A stretch of DNA of 15,261 nucleotides from Vulcanimicrobiia bacterium (GTDB taxonomy: Bacteria > Vulcanimicrobiota > Vulcanimicrobiia > Vulcanimicrobiales > Vulcanimicrobiaceae). The position numbers and the translations under genes are program-made. The first letter of the stretch is position 1. The number at the start of each line of letters is the position of its first letter. The stretch covers positions 1 to 15,261 of the forward strand of contig JANWKW010000149.1 of NCBI GenBank assembly GCA_025451135.1. Direction: 5' to 3'. Shown one piece after another: positions 1-6,417 of this stretch. The notes beneath the pieces are model-generated. The model saw nothing but the letters and a program-made list of their open reading frames with translations, was not told where the DNA came from and made no database searches.

Positions 1-17
1 GTCGTCGAGGGACGCAC

Positions 18-812
18 GTGATCTCGGTCCTCTTCCTCGGGACGGGCGGAGCGCGGTTCGTCGTGGCCCGTCAGGTGCGCGCTTCGGGCGGCATGTGGAT
101 GCGCTTCGGCGAGACCCAGATCCACGTCGACCCCGGCCCCGGCGCACTCGTCCGGGCGCTCTCGCACGTCCCGCCGTGCAACCCTCGCGAACTCGACGCG
201 ATCGCCCTCTCGCACAAGCACCTCGACCACTCCGGCGACGTGAACGCGCTGATCGAAGCGATGACGGCGGGCGGTTTCCGCCCGCGCGGCGCCCTGGTCG
301 CCCCGCGCGACGCGCTCGAGGGCGAGTACGTGGTCTTCCCGTACGCGCAGGCCTTCCCCGAGCGGGTCCAGATCGTCGAAGCGTCGGGCGGCCCGTACGC
401 GATCGGCGACGTCGAGCTGCGGACGTCGGTGCGGCACGTCCACTCGGTCGAGACCTACGGGATGCATTTCGCCTATCGCGGGACGACGCTCTCGTATCTG
501 CCGTGCGGCCGGTACTTCGACGGATTGGCCGAGGATTACGCCGCGCACGCGCCCGACGTGCTGATCGTCAACGTGCTCCGCTACGCCGACACGATGGACG
601 TCGATCATTTGGTGTGGGAGGACGCCTGCCGGATCGTCGAGACCGTCAAGCCCAAGGTCGCGGTCTTCCAGCACTTCGGCACGAAGATGCTCGAAGAGGA
701 TCCGGTCCGGCTCGCGCAGGCGTTCGAGGATGCGTCCGGCATCCGCGCGATCGCGGCCCACGACGGGTATCTGCTCGAGGCGACCACGGAGCTGGGCGCG
801 CATGCCGTTTGA
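18..812 (+). CDS. MBL-fold metallo-hydrolase
   Basis: A 264-aa metallo-beta-lactamase-fold protein, probably a cytoplasmic metal-dependent hydrolase; the substrate is unknown. The N-terminus has the fold's first-strand pattern (VLFLGTGGARF, residues 4-14) and a VDPGPG segment at 37-42. The metal motif SHKHLDH is at 65-71 (H66, H68, D70, H71). Further likely ligands are H140 or H142 and H219 in QHFGTKML. Where relatives usually carry a bridging Asp in a YxxDTxYF-like segment, this protein has YLPCGRYF with Cys163. The start is a GTG with a GAGGGA sequence 8-13 bases upstream; it lies close to the window edge, so an earlier start cannot be excluded. The last 11 nt overlap the next gene, so the two are probably co-transcribed. 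Fold assignment is firm; function is open. Confidence 0.88.
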   Translation: MISVLFLGTGGARFVVARQVRASGGMWMRFGETQIHVDPGPGALVRALSHVPPCNPRELDAIALSHKHLDHSGDVNALIEAMTAGGFRPRGALVAPRDALEGEYVVFPYAQAFPERVQIVEASGGPYAIGDVELRTSVRHVHSVETYGMHFAYRGTTLSYLPCGRYFDGLAEDYAAHAPDVLIVNVLRYADTMDVDHLVWEDACRIVETVKPKVAVFQHFGTKMLEEDPVRLAQAFEDASGIRAIAAHDGYLLEATTELGAHAV

Positions 813-1227
813 GCTCGGGCGGCTGGCGCCCGACGGCGCGGACGCGTTCTTCAAGCAGACGGAGCGCGAGGCGCTCAAGACGTTCTATGCGTTCTCGGTC
901 ATCTGGCACGAGCGATCCTACGACATCGCGGCCACCGACGGCGGTGCGATCGTCGGCGCGGCCCGGATCCGGGTCGCGGCCTCGCTCGCGCACGTCGAAC
1001 GGATCGTCGTGCTCCCGGAGCGCCGGCGCGAGGGCATCGGGCGGGCGCTGCTGGCGGACGCCGCCGATCTTGCGAATTACTACAACTGCCACAAGATGAC
1101 GACGCTCGTGCCGCACCGCGGCGATGCCCAGCGGTTCTTCGAGGCCTGCGGCTACAAAGAAGAAGCCGTGCTCCCGCAGCACACCTTCAAACTCGACGAA
1201 GCGGTCTTGCGCCTCTTCTTATTGTAG
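802..1227 (+). CDS. GNAT family N-acetyltransferase
   Basis: A 141-aa protein with the GNAT acetyl-CoA-binding motif A, VERIVVLPERRREGIGRALL at about 65-84, where RREGIG fits the R/Q-x-x-G-x-G/A pyrophosphate loop. A motif B-like end, AQRFFEACGYKEE, follows at 109-121. The acceptor is unknown; such small single-domain GNATs acetylate amines or protein N-termini. The reading frame is open further upstream, but that part is an arginine-rich shadow of the hydrolase gene. The ATG at 802 gives a normal GNAT length and an 11-nt overlap with the preceding gene, suggesting coupled translation. The 3' end overlaps by 41 nt the end of the convergent minus-strand gene. Confidence 0.88.
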   Translation: MPFELGRLAPDGADAFFKQTEREALKTFYAFSVIWHERSYDIAATDGGAIVGAARIRVAASLAHVERIVVLPERRREGIGRALLADAADLANYYNCHKMTTLVPHRGDAQRFFEACGYKEEAVLPQHTFKLDEAVLRLFLL

Positions 1228-2239
1228 GAGGCTTCCGGAACCCCGGCCTGCCGAAGATGGCGCGCAGGTTCGGCGCACGGCGGGCCAGCCCGGGATGGTC
1301 GCGAAGCGAACCGTCGTAGAGCAGGATCGTCCCCGAACCGCTGCTCGCCGTGACCGCCGGACCGCCTGCGCCGACGTTCGCGCGGGCGTCGCCGCCGCGC
1401 CCGCTGACGCTGGCTCGTCCGGCGAACTCGGTCTCGACCGTGCCGGTGCCGGTATGCGCGCCGATCTGCGCGTTGCCGCCGACCCCGAGCGCGACGTCCC
1501 CGGCGGTCGATTCGAAGCGCGCCAATCCTGGCGCGAACGTGCCGTCGTCGTAGACGATCGAGCCGAAGACGCTGGTCACCTCGATCTGCTGCGAGGCGCA
1601 GTTCGAGAAGAGGATGTCGCCGATGCCGTTGCGCGCCCGCAGCCGGTCGAACGACGAGTTCACGGCGAGGATCCGACCGCGGGCGGTCTGGACGAATCCC
1701 GTGCCCGAGACGTCGTGGAGCGAGACGGCACCGGCACGCGCCGTCAGGAAGAACGCGCCGTTGCGATAGCCGCCCAGATCGATCCCGCTCTTGCCGAAGG
1801 CGCGCGCGAGTACGAACGCGGTGCCGGCCGGGACGGTCACGACCGTGTCGCCGTCGCCGCGGATGACGACCGCGTCGTGCGGCCCGGACGAGAGATGCGG
1901 AAGTACCCAGACCTCGGCCGGCAACGACGCGTCGCCGCGCGCGGTCCGGACGGTCTGCGACCAGACGGGATACTGCCGCGGGATGCGGCGCCCGACCACG
2001 TCGGCGTTCAGATGCTCCGCGCTGACGCCGGCCGGTCCGTCGACCTGCACCGCATCGCGGTTCCAGGTCTTGACGGTGATCGAGCCGCTCTGCAGCGAGA
2101 TATTGACGACCGGCACGGCGCCGGTCTGGAGCAGGATGGGATCGGCCGACGCCGGCGCGGCGACGGCGGCGAGCAACATCGCGAGCAAGACCGCACGGCG
2201 CATCATCCAATTGTAGGCGCCGGCGCGCGCGTGGGTCAT
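1187..2239 (-). CDS. Secreted DUF4097-like beta-strand-repeat protein
   Basis: About 350 aa. The N-terminus is a clear Sec signal peptide: MMRR, then a hydrophobic AVLLAMLLAAVAAP core, then an ASA|DP cleavage site, so the mature protein is exported. The rest is built of short beta-strand repeats rich in SGSITV, GDVAL, GTGTVETEF and SGSGTILLYDG patterns, like DUF4097/adhesin-like beta-helix proteins; no catalytic motif is visible. The ATG at 2239 overlaps the kinase stop codon as ATGA. A start at 2206 (MMRR) would give a shorter, more typical signal peptide, and neither start has a strong ribosome-binding site. It is the last gene of the sigma/two-component operon. It may be a structural or sensory envelope protein controlled by, or reporting to, that system (inference). 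Its 3' end overlaps the convergent GNAT gene by 41 nt. Confidence 0.82.
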   Translation of the reverse strand: MTHARAGAYNWMMRRAVLLAMLLAAVAAPASADPILLQTGAVPVVNISLQSGSITVKTWNRDAVQVDGPAGVSAEHLNADVVGRRIPRQYPVWSQTVRTARGDASLPAEVWVLPHLSSGPHDAVVIRGDGDTVVTVPAGTAFVLARAFGKSGIDLGGYRNGAFFLTARAGAVSLHDVSGTGFVQTARGRILAVNSSFDRLRARNGIGDILFSNCASQQIEVTSVFGSIVYDDGTFAPGLARFESTAGDVALGVGGNAQIGAHTGTGTVETEFAGRASVSGRGGDARANVGAGGPAVTASSGSGTILLYDGSLRDHPGLARRAPNLRAIFGRPGFRKPPTIRRGARPLRRV

Positions 2240-3654
2240 TGGGATTCGGTGAACCCGATGGCGGGGAACGTCGCGACGAAGAGCGAGCCGCCGCCCGGTG
2301 CGGCCTGCGCCTCGACGGTACCGTCGTGGACGCGCGCGATGGAGCGGACGATGGCCAGTCCCAAGCCGGTGCCGGGAACCACGCGCGAACGCGCCCGGTC
2401 GGCGCGATAGAACCGGTCGAAGACCTGCGCGCGCTCGTCTTCGGGAATGCCGGGTCCGGTATCGCGGACGAGCAGCCGCACGCTCTTGCCGTCGCGCTCG
2501 ACGCGGACCGCCACCTCGCCGGTCTCGGTGAACTTGATCGCGTTGTCGATCAGATTGCTCGCGAGTTGGCGCAGCAGGTGCGGGTCGCCGAGGATGCGGC
2601 CTTCGTCGCCCGGTTCCGCGCGCAGCCGCAGGCCTTTCTCCGCCGCGCGCTGGTTCGCGCCGCGCATCGCGTCCTCGACCAGCGACGCGAGCGCGACGGG
2701 CTCTTTGGGGATCGCGTCTCCGCGATCGGCCTTCGCCAGCGTCAGCATGCCGTTGACCATCCCGGCGAGCGAACTGCTCTCGTGCACGATCGTCTCGAGC
2801 GATTCGCGCCGCAGCGTCTCGTCCTCGTCGCCCCACCGCAGCAGCATCTGCGCGTTGGCGTTGATCGAGGTGAGCGGGGTCTTCAACTCGTGCGAGGCGT
2901 CCGAGATGAACTGGCGCTCGCGCGCGAACGCCTCTCCCAGTCGGTCGATCAGGTCGTCGAACGAGTCGGCGAGCTGGCCGATCTCGTCGCGCCGGAGTTC
3001 GCGCGCGCGCGGCGCGAGCGGGAAGTCCGGCCCGGTCGAGCGCATCGCGCTGGTCAGCCGGTTGATCGGTTCGGTGATCTGCTCGGCCAGCAGGATGGCG
3101 AGCGCGATCAATGCGAGCACGGCGGCGGCCAGGATCGCGACGATGGTGCTGCGGGTCTGCTCGAAGGTGCGCTGCAAGGCGTCGAGCGGTTCGCCGACGT
3201 GGACGACGATCGCGCGCGGGCCGAGCGCGAGGTAGCGGTCCTCGACCAGGAACGCCCCGGTCGACAGGTTCGCGGTTCGATAGAGCGGGCCGGGCGTCCG
3301 TGCGGTCAGCGCGGGGTCCGACGCGAACCGTTCGCTGCCGAAGTTGGAACTGCGCGCGAGCAGCGAGCCGTCGATGGCGTCGATCTGCACGTACGTGGTC
3401 GGCGACTCCCAGCGCGCCAAGTTCTGGCTGTTGATGACGGTCTCGTAGCCGGACTGCTCGGCGGGCAGCAAGGGATTGTCCGACGGCAGCGCCGCACGCA
3501 CGATCTCGCGCATGGTCTGGTCGACGCGCGCCTGCGCCTGCGAGTACAGGATGCCTTGGAAGCTGAGCACGACCGCGACGCCGATGGCTCCGATGGCGAT
3601 CGCCAGCAAAAGCGCGTAGCTCGCGGCGATGCGCCACTTCAGCGACGCGAACAT
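2236..3654 (-). CDS. HAMP-containing sensor histidine kinase
   Basis: A 472-aa inner-membrane two-component sensor. Transmembrane helix 1 is at about 8-31 and helix 2 at about 168-190, leaving an extracytoplasmic sensing domain of roughly 135 residues. A HAMP linker follows (about 191-243), then the HisKA box SDASHELKTPL (251-261) with phospho-acceptor H255. The HATPase part has the N box NLIDNAIKF (367-375), G1 box DTGPGIP (398-404), F box RFYRADR and G2 box GTGLGLAIV (428-436). All catalytic elements are present. It starts 6 nt after the response regulator stop codon, so the two form a cognate pair. The architecture resembles the BaeS/MprB/ArlS class of envelope-stress kinases, but the signal cannot be read from sequence. 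Its TGA overlaps the ATG of the secreted beta-repeat protein downstream. Confidence 0.97.
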   Translation of the reverse strand: MFASLKWRIAASYALLLAIAIGAIGVAVVLSFQGILYSQAQARVDQTMREIVRAALPSDNPLLPAEQSGYETVINSQNLARWESPTTYVQIDAIDGSLLARSSNFGSERFASDPALTARTPGPLYRTANLSTGAFLVEDRYLALGPRAIVVHVGEPLDALQRTFEQTRSTIVAILAAAVLALIALAILLAEQITEPINRLTSAMRSTGPDFPLAPRARELRRDEIGQLADSFDDLIDRLGEAFARERQFISDASHELKTPLTSINANAQMLLRWGDEDETLRRESLETIVHESSSLAGMVNGMLTLAKADRGDAIPKEPVALASLVEDAMRGANQRAAEKGLRLRAEPGDEGRILGDPHLLRQLASNLIDNAIKFTETGEVAVRVERDGKSVRLLVRDTGPGIPEDERAQVFDRFYRADRARSRVVPGTGLGLAIVRSIARVHDGTVEAQAAPGGGSLFVATFPAIGFTESQ

Positions 3655-3660
3655 GCCGGC

Positions 3661-4341
3661 CTAGTCTTTGATGGCGTAGCCGACGCCGCGCACCGTCGTG
3701 ATCAGTTTGTCGTCGGAGCCTTCGTCGATCTTGCCGCGCAGGTAGCGGATGTAGACGTCGATCAGGTTGGAATCGCCCAGGAAGTCGCTCCCCCAGACGC
3801 CGTTGAAGAGCTCGTCGCGGGTGTGGACCTTGTTGCGGTGGATCAGCAGATATTCGAGCAGTGCGTATTCCTTGGCGGTCAGCTCGATCGGCTTGCCGGC
3901 GCGCTTGACCTCGTGGCGGTCGCGATCCATCACCAGATCGCGGTACTCGATCGTGGTGGAGACCGGCGTGCGCTCGCGCAGCCGCGCGCGCACGCGCGCC
4001 AGCAGCTCTTCGGTCGCGAACGGTTTGGTCATGTAGTCGTCGGCGCCGAGATCGAGACCGGCGACGCGGTCCGGGATGCGGTCCTTGGCGGTCAGCATGA
4101 TGACCGGCACCTTGCTCTTAGCGCGCAGCCGCTTGCAGACCTCGAGCCCGTCCATGCGCGGCAGCATCAGGTCGAGGATGACCAGATCGGGTTCCTTGAG
4201 CGCCTTCTCGAGCCCGGCCAGCCCGTCGCTGGCGGTATCGACCACGTAGCCTTCGTGTTCGAGTTCGAGCTTGAGCACGCGGGCGATCTGCGCGTCGTCT
4301 TCGACGACCAGGACGGTGAACGGGCGAGCGGCTTTCTCCAT
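3661..4341 (-). CDS. OmpR/PhoB-family response regulator
   Basis: A 226-aa DNA-binding response regulator. The receiver domain occupies about 8-120, with the acidic pair E14/D15/D16 (VVEDD), phospho-acceptor D57 (VILDLMLP), T84 and K106 (MTKPF). The C-terminal winged helix (about 127-226) has the usual family sequence ELTAKEYALLEYLL, a recognition helix region SNLIDVYIRYLRGKI and the terminal hairpin TTVRGVGYAI. It is presumably phosphorylated by the adjacent kinase. The ATG is preceded by GGGGAG, which lies inside a short inverted repeat (4343-4360). It is separated by only 17 nt from the membrane gene upstream, placing it in the ECF sigma operon. Confidence 0.97.
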   Translation of the reverse strand: MEKAARPFTVLVVEDDAQIARVLKLELEHEGYVVDTASDGLAGLEKALKEPDLVILDLMLPRMDGLEVCKRLRAKSKVPVIMLTAKDRIPDRVAGLDLGADDYMTKPFATEELLARVRARLRERTPVSTTIEYRDLVMDRDRHEVKRAGKPIELTAKEYALLEYLLIHRNKVHTRDELFNGVWGSDFLGDSNLIDVYIRYLRGKIDEGSDDKLITTVRGVGYAIKD

Positions 4342-4342
4342 G

Positions 4343-4360
4343 GACTCCCCATTTGGAGTC
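4343..4360 (-). promoter_or_regulatory. Hairpin over the response regulator ribosome-binding site
   Basis: A perfect inverted repeat GACTCC-N6-GGAGTC sits in the 17-nt gap before the response regulator. The Shine-Dalgarno-like GGGGAG is partly within the stem, and the stop codon of the upstream gene overlaps the outer end. In mRNA it could lower translation of the regulator unless ribosomes terminating upstream melt it (inference). A 6-bp stem can also occur by chance. Confidence 0.4.
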
Positions 4361-4727
4361 AGCGGCGCGCAATCTTCCTGGAAACCAGCTGCGACGGATT
4401 AGCCCATAATGAGAGCCACACGGCGACCGCGCCGCCGGCGGCGATCCACGAGAGCGTCACGGTGTTGGAGAGCGCCTTGCCGACGGTCTGGATGCCGTCC
4501 TGGATGTTGCCGGCCAGCGACGGCAGGCCGCCCGTCACGATCGCGAACGCCATCCACGCGACGACGGCCAGGCCGGCGCCGAGCAGGACCAGTTCCCACT
4601 GCTTGAAGATGACCGGGGTGCGATAGCAGGTGGCCGCCAGGATGCGGCCGCGCAGGTCGGCCGGCGGCTCTTCGAGTTCGAGCGAGAACAAGGCTCGCTC
4701 CAGGTCCTCGTCGCTATAGTGGTTCAT
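4359..4727 (-). CDS. Small two-helix membrane protein, probable anti-sigma factor
   Basis: A 122-aa protein with an acidic N-terminal cytoplasmic segment (residues 1-43, including EEPPADLRGRIL, a segment type common in anti-sigma factors just before the membrane) and two hydrophobic helices at about 45-66 and 90-109. The C-terminus is basic (SRKIARR). The ATG overlaps the sigma factor stop as ATGA, the classic arrangement of an ECF sigma gene and its membrane anti-sigma gene. The usual zinc-binding HxxxCxxC motif is absent; only one cysteine is present. Anti-sigma function is inferred from position, topology and the PPADLR segment, not from a recognised domain. It could instead be a general membrane protein of the operon. 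Confidence 0.8.
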   Translation of the reverse strand: MNHYSDEDLERALFSLELEEPPADLRGRILAATCYRTPVIFKQWELVLLGAGLAVVAWMAFAIVTGGLPSLAGNIQDGIQTVGKALSNTVTLSWIAAGGAVAVWLSLWANPSQLVSRKIARR

Positions 4728-5317
4728 TCGCGTACCTCGGTGATCTGGTCGCTCAGGAGCTTCCGGAGATGCTCCTTCGCCCGGAACAGGTGGGTCTTTA
4801 CCGTACCCAGGGGGATTCCTAGAACCTCGGCGATCTCTTCATACTGCCTGCCCTGCAGGTGGTAGAGGGTGATGACCGTCCGGTATTTCTCCGGCAGGGC
4901 GTCGATCGCGGCCCGCAGCCGGCGGGCCTCGTCGGAGGCGATCGCCTGGCGCTCCGGCCCCGGGTTGGGGTCGGCCCGCTCGGGCAGTTCCTCGTTACTA
5001 TAACGCTTGCGGCGGTTCAAACGGTCGCAACAGGCGTGATAGACGATGGCGAAGATCCACGTCGAGAACTTGGCCCCCGGTTTAAAGGTCCGCAGCGAGC
5101 GGAACGCCTTGAAGAAGGCCTCTTGCGTGGCGTCGCGCGCCTCTTCGCCGTCGCGCAGGGTCCGGTAGGCCAGATGATAGACCGCCCGGTCGTAGCGCTC
5201 GACGAGTGTGGCAAAAGCCTCGGTGGTGCCACCGAGGGTCATGACCACCAGGTCTGCATCGGAGGGGCCGGTCGGCGGTAGATCTATGACCGGGGCCTCC
5301 AACAACGCTGCGGACAC
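4724..5317 (-). CDS. ECF-family RNA polymerase sigma factor
   Basis: A 197-aa sigma-70-family factor with only regions 2 and 4, typical of group 4 (ECF) sigmas that redirect RNA polymerase after envelope signals. Region 2 spans about 20-105: DADLVV, FATLVERYDRAVYHLAYR, then the core-binding DATQEAFFKAFRSL, and the -10-recognising FSTWIFAIVYHACCDRLNRR. Region 4 is at about 138-188: ALPEKYRTVITLYHLQGRQY, then the helix-turn-helix EEIAEVLGIPLGTVKTHLFRAKEHLRK. The start is a GTG at 5317; an in-frame ATG at 5242 is the alternative and would cut into the start of region 2. The GTG lies almost on the predicted transcription start of a SigW-type promoter, so the message may be leaderless. It is the first gene of a five-gene operon. 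Confidence 0.96.
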   Translation of the reverse strand: MSAALLEAPVIDLPPTGPSDADLVVMTLGGTTEAFATLVERYDRAVYHLAYRTLRDGEEARDATQEAFFKAFRSLRTFKPGAKFSTWIFAIVYHACCDRLNRRKRYSNEELPERADPNPGPERQAIASDEARRLRAAIDALPEKYRTVITLYHLQGRQYEEIAEVLGIPLGTVKTHLFRAKEHLRKLLSDQITEVRE

Positions 5318-5324
5318 ATCAACG

Positions 5325-5351
5325 GTACGTTCCAGGGCGGGGGAAGTTTCA
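5325..5351 (-). promoter_or_regulatory. SigW-type ECF promoter of the sigma operon
   Basis: On the minus strand, TGAAAC (5351-5346) is followed by exactly 16 nt and CGTAC (5329-5325). This equals the known extracytoplasmic SigW-type consensus TGAAAC-N16-CGTA. Transcription would begin near 5317-5320, at the GTG of the sigma gene. Together with its twin on the other strand it suggests autoregulation. Confidence 0.8.
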
Positions 5352-5376
5352 CCGGGCTCCGATCGCCCCGCCCCCG

Positions 5377-5403
5377 TGAAACCTGGGGGCCGGGTCGGCG
5401 TAC
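5377..5403 (+). promoter_or_regulatory. SigW-type ECF promoter of the divergent operon
   Basis: On the plus strand, TGAAAC (5377-5382), a 16-nt spacer and CGTAC (5399-5403) give the same -35, spacing and -10 as the sigma gene's own promoter. Transcription would begin near 5410, just before a GGAGG at 5411-5415. It would drive the 38-codon ORF, the membrane-anchored beta-repeat protein and the proline-rich membrane protein. Confidence 0.8.
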
Positions 5404-5427
5404 ATGGGGCGGAGGCGAAAAACGCAC

Positions 5428-5544
5428 ATGGTCATCCCCACGACGATAAAACCCCTCGGCGGCCGCACCCTGGCAGCCAACGACGACGCTACCGGCGCTC
5501 AGGCGCTGCGTCCCACTTTCGGCGGCTGGGGGCCCAAACTCTGA
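5428..5544 (+). CDS. 38-aa small ORF, possible leader peptide
   Basis: This is the first ATG downstream of the predicted ECF transcription start, with GGAGG at 5411-5415 (12 nt upstream). It encodes 38 residues starting MVIPTTIKPLGG and ending GGWGPKL. Its TGA overlaps the ATG of the beta-repeat gene (TGATG), so translation of the two could be coupled. There is no transmembrane segment or recognised domain. It may be a small protein or only a translated leader that loads ribosomes onto the next gene. Coding support is limited to position, ribosome site and the stop-start overlap. Confidence 0.45.
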   Translation: MVIPTTIKPLGGRTLAANDDATGAQALRPTFGGWGPKL

Positions 5545-6416
5545 TGTCGGCCCGCATGCCGCTGGTAGCGATGCTGGTCGCGGTCGAGATCGTGATCGCC
5601 GGCTTCGCCATCTACTCCCTGACCGGTCACCGGACCATCTTCGCCGGCACCGGCGGCGGTTTCCACAGCATGAACTACACCGCGCCGCCGGTCGCACCGG
5701 TGGCCGTCGGCGACGCGCCGACGATCGCCATCGACGACCCGAGCGATCGCGTCATCGTCACGGTCTCGAACGACCGGCTCGTCCACGTAGTCGACCGCAC
5801 GCAGGTGAGCGGCATGCTCTGGGGCACGCCGCGCATCGCGCCGCTGCGCGTCGACCGTACGCCGGGCGGCGTCTCGATAACGCGCGCCCCGAACGGCGAC
5901 TTCATGAGCATCGGCTTCCAGTCGTCGACCGAACGGATCGAAGTCCAGGTCCCGAGCGACGCGGTCGTGGCCATCGCGCGCTGCGGCGGCGCCGAGATCG
6001 ACGGGACGCACGGCGGCGTGACGGCGCATTCGGTCGACGGCAGCATCCTGCTGGCCGACCTGCGCGGCAACGTCGACGTCCGCGACGACGACGGCCGGAT
6101 CGAAGCGCGCCGCATCACCGGCGACGCGTTCAGCGCGCGCTCCAACGACGGCCGTATCATCCTCGACGGCGTGGTCTCGCCGAAGATCGACGTCAACACC
6201 CTCGACGGCCGCATCATCGCGACGTTCCCAGCGAATACGGACGCGACCATCAACGCCCGGACGGACGATGGGAACATCAACCGCGACGGGACCCGCGTCA
6301 ACCACGGCGACGGCGACGTCGCGGTGGAGACCCTCACCCTCGGATCGGGGGCCGGCAAGGTAGCTTTGGCGACCAATGACGGAACGATCTCGATCTTCAC
6401 GAACGGAGCGAACTGA
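5544..6416 (+). CDS. Membrane-anchored DUF4097-like beta-strand-repeat protein
   Basis: A 290-aa protein with one N-terminal transmembrane helix (about 6-27, PLVAMLVAVEIVIAGFAIY) and a large, presumably extracytoplasmic domain of repeated short strands: VDGSILLADLRG, DDGRIEARRITG, NDGRIILDG, LDGRIIATF, DDGNIN and NDGTISIF. The recurring (D/N)DG-x-I unit is the mark of DUF4097-type right-handed beta-helix domains. No enzyme motif is visible. The frame is open into the upstream region, but the true start is the ATG at 5544 (or 5556), after the predicted promoter. It is a paralogue in fold of the secreted protein at the far end of the divergent operon. It is likely an ECF sigma target acting in envelope maintenance or sensing (inference). 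Confidence 0.85.
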   Translation: MSARMPLVAMLVAVEIVIAGFAIYSLTGHRTIFAGTGGGFHSMNYTAPPVAPVAVGDAPTIAIDDPSDRVIVTVSNDRLVHVVDRTQVSGMLWGTPRIAPLRVDRTPGGVSITRAPNGDFMSIGFQSSTERIEVQVPSDAVVAIARCGGAEIDGTHGGVTAHSVDGSILLADLRGNVDVRDDDGRIEARRITGDAFSARSNDGRIILDGVVSPKIDVNTLDGRIIATFPANTDATINARTDDGNINRDGTRVNHGDGDVAVETLTLGSGAGKVALATNDGTISIFTNGAN

Positions 6417-6417
6417 T

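Noticed and set aside
1187..3637. An 816-codon minus-strand open frame
   Set aside because: Only the part from 2239 down is coding; the upstream two thirds is an arginine-rich shadow of the histidine kinase in another frame. High GC content leaves few stops.
2239..4626. A 795-codon plus-strand open frame across the kinase and regulator
   Set aside because: The translation mirrors the minus-strand genes and is rich in Arg, Asp and Val without motifs. The kinase and regulator motifs on the minus strand are unambiguous.
5208..5543. N-terminal extension of the anchored beta-repeat protein back to 5208
   Set aside because: It would run through the sigma gene start and both promoters. The sequence before 5544 is Arg/His/Pro-rich without protein-like character, and the transmembrane helix starts right after 5544.
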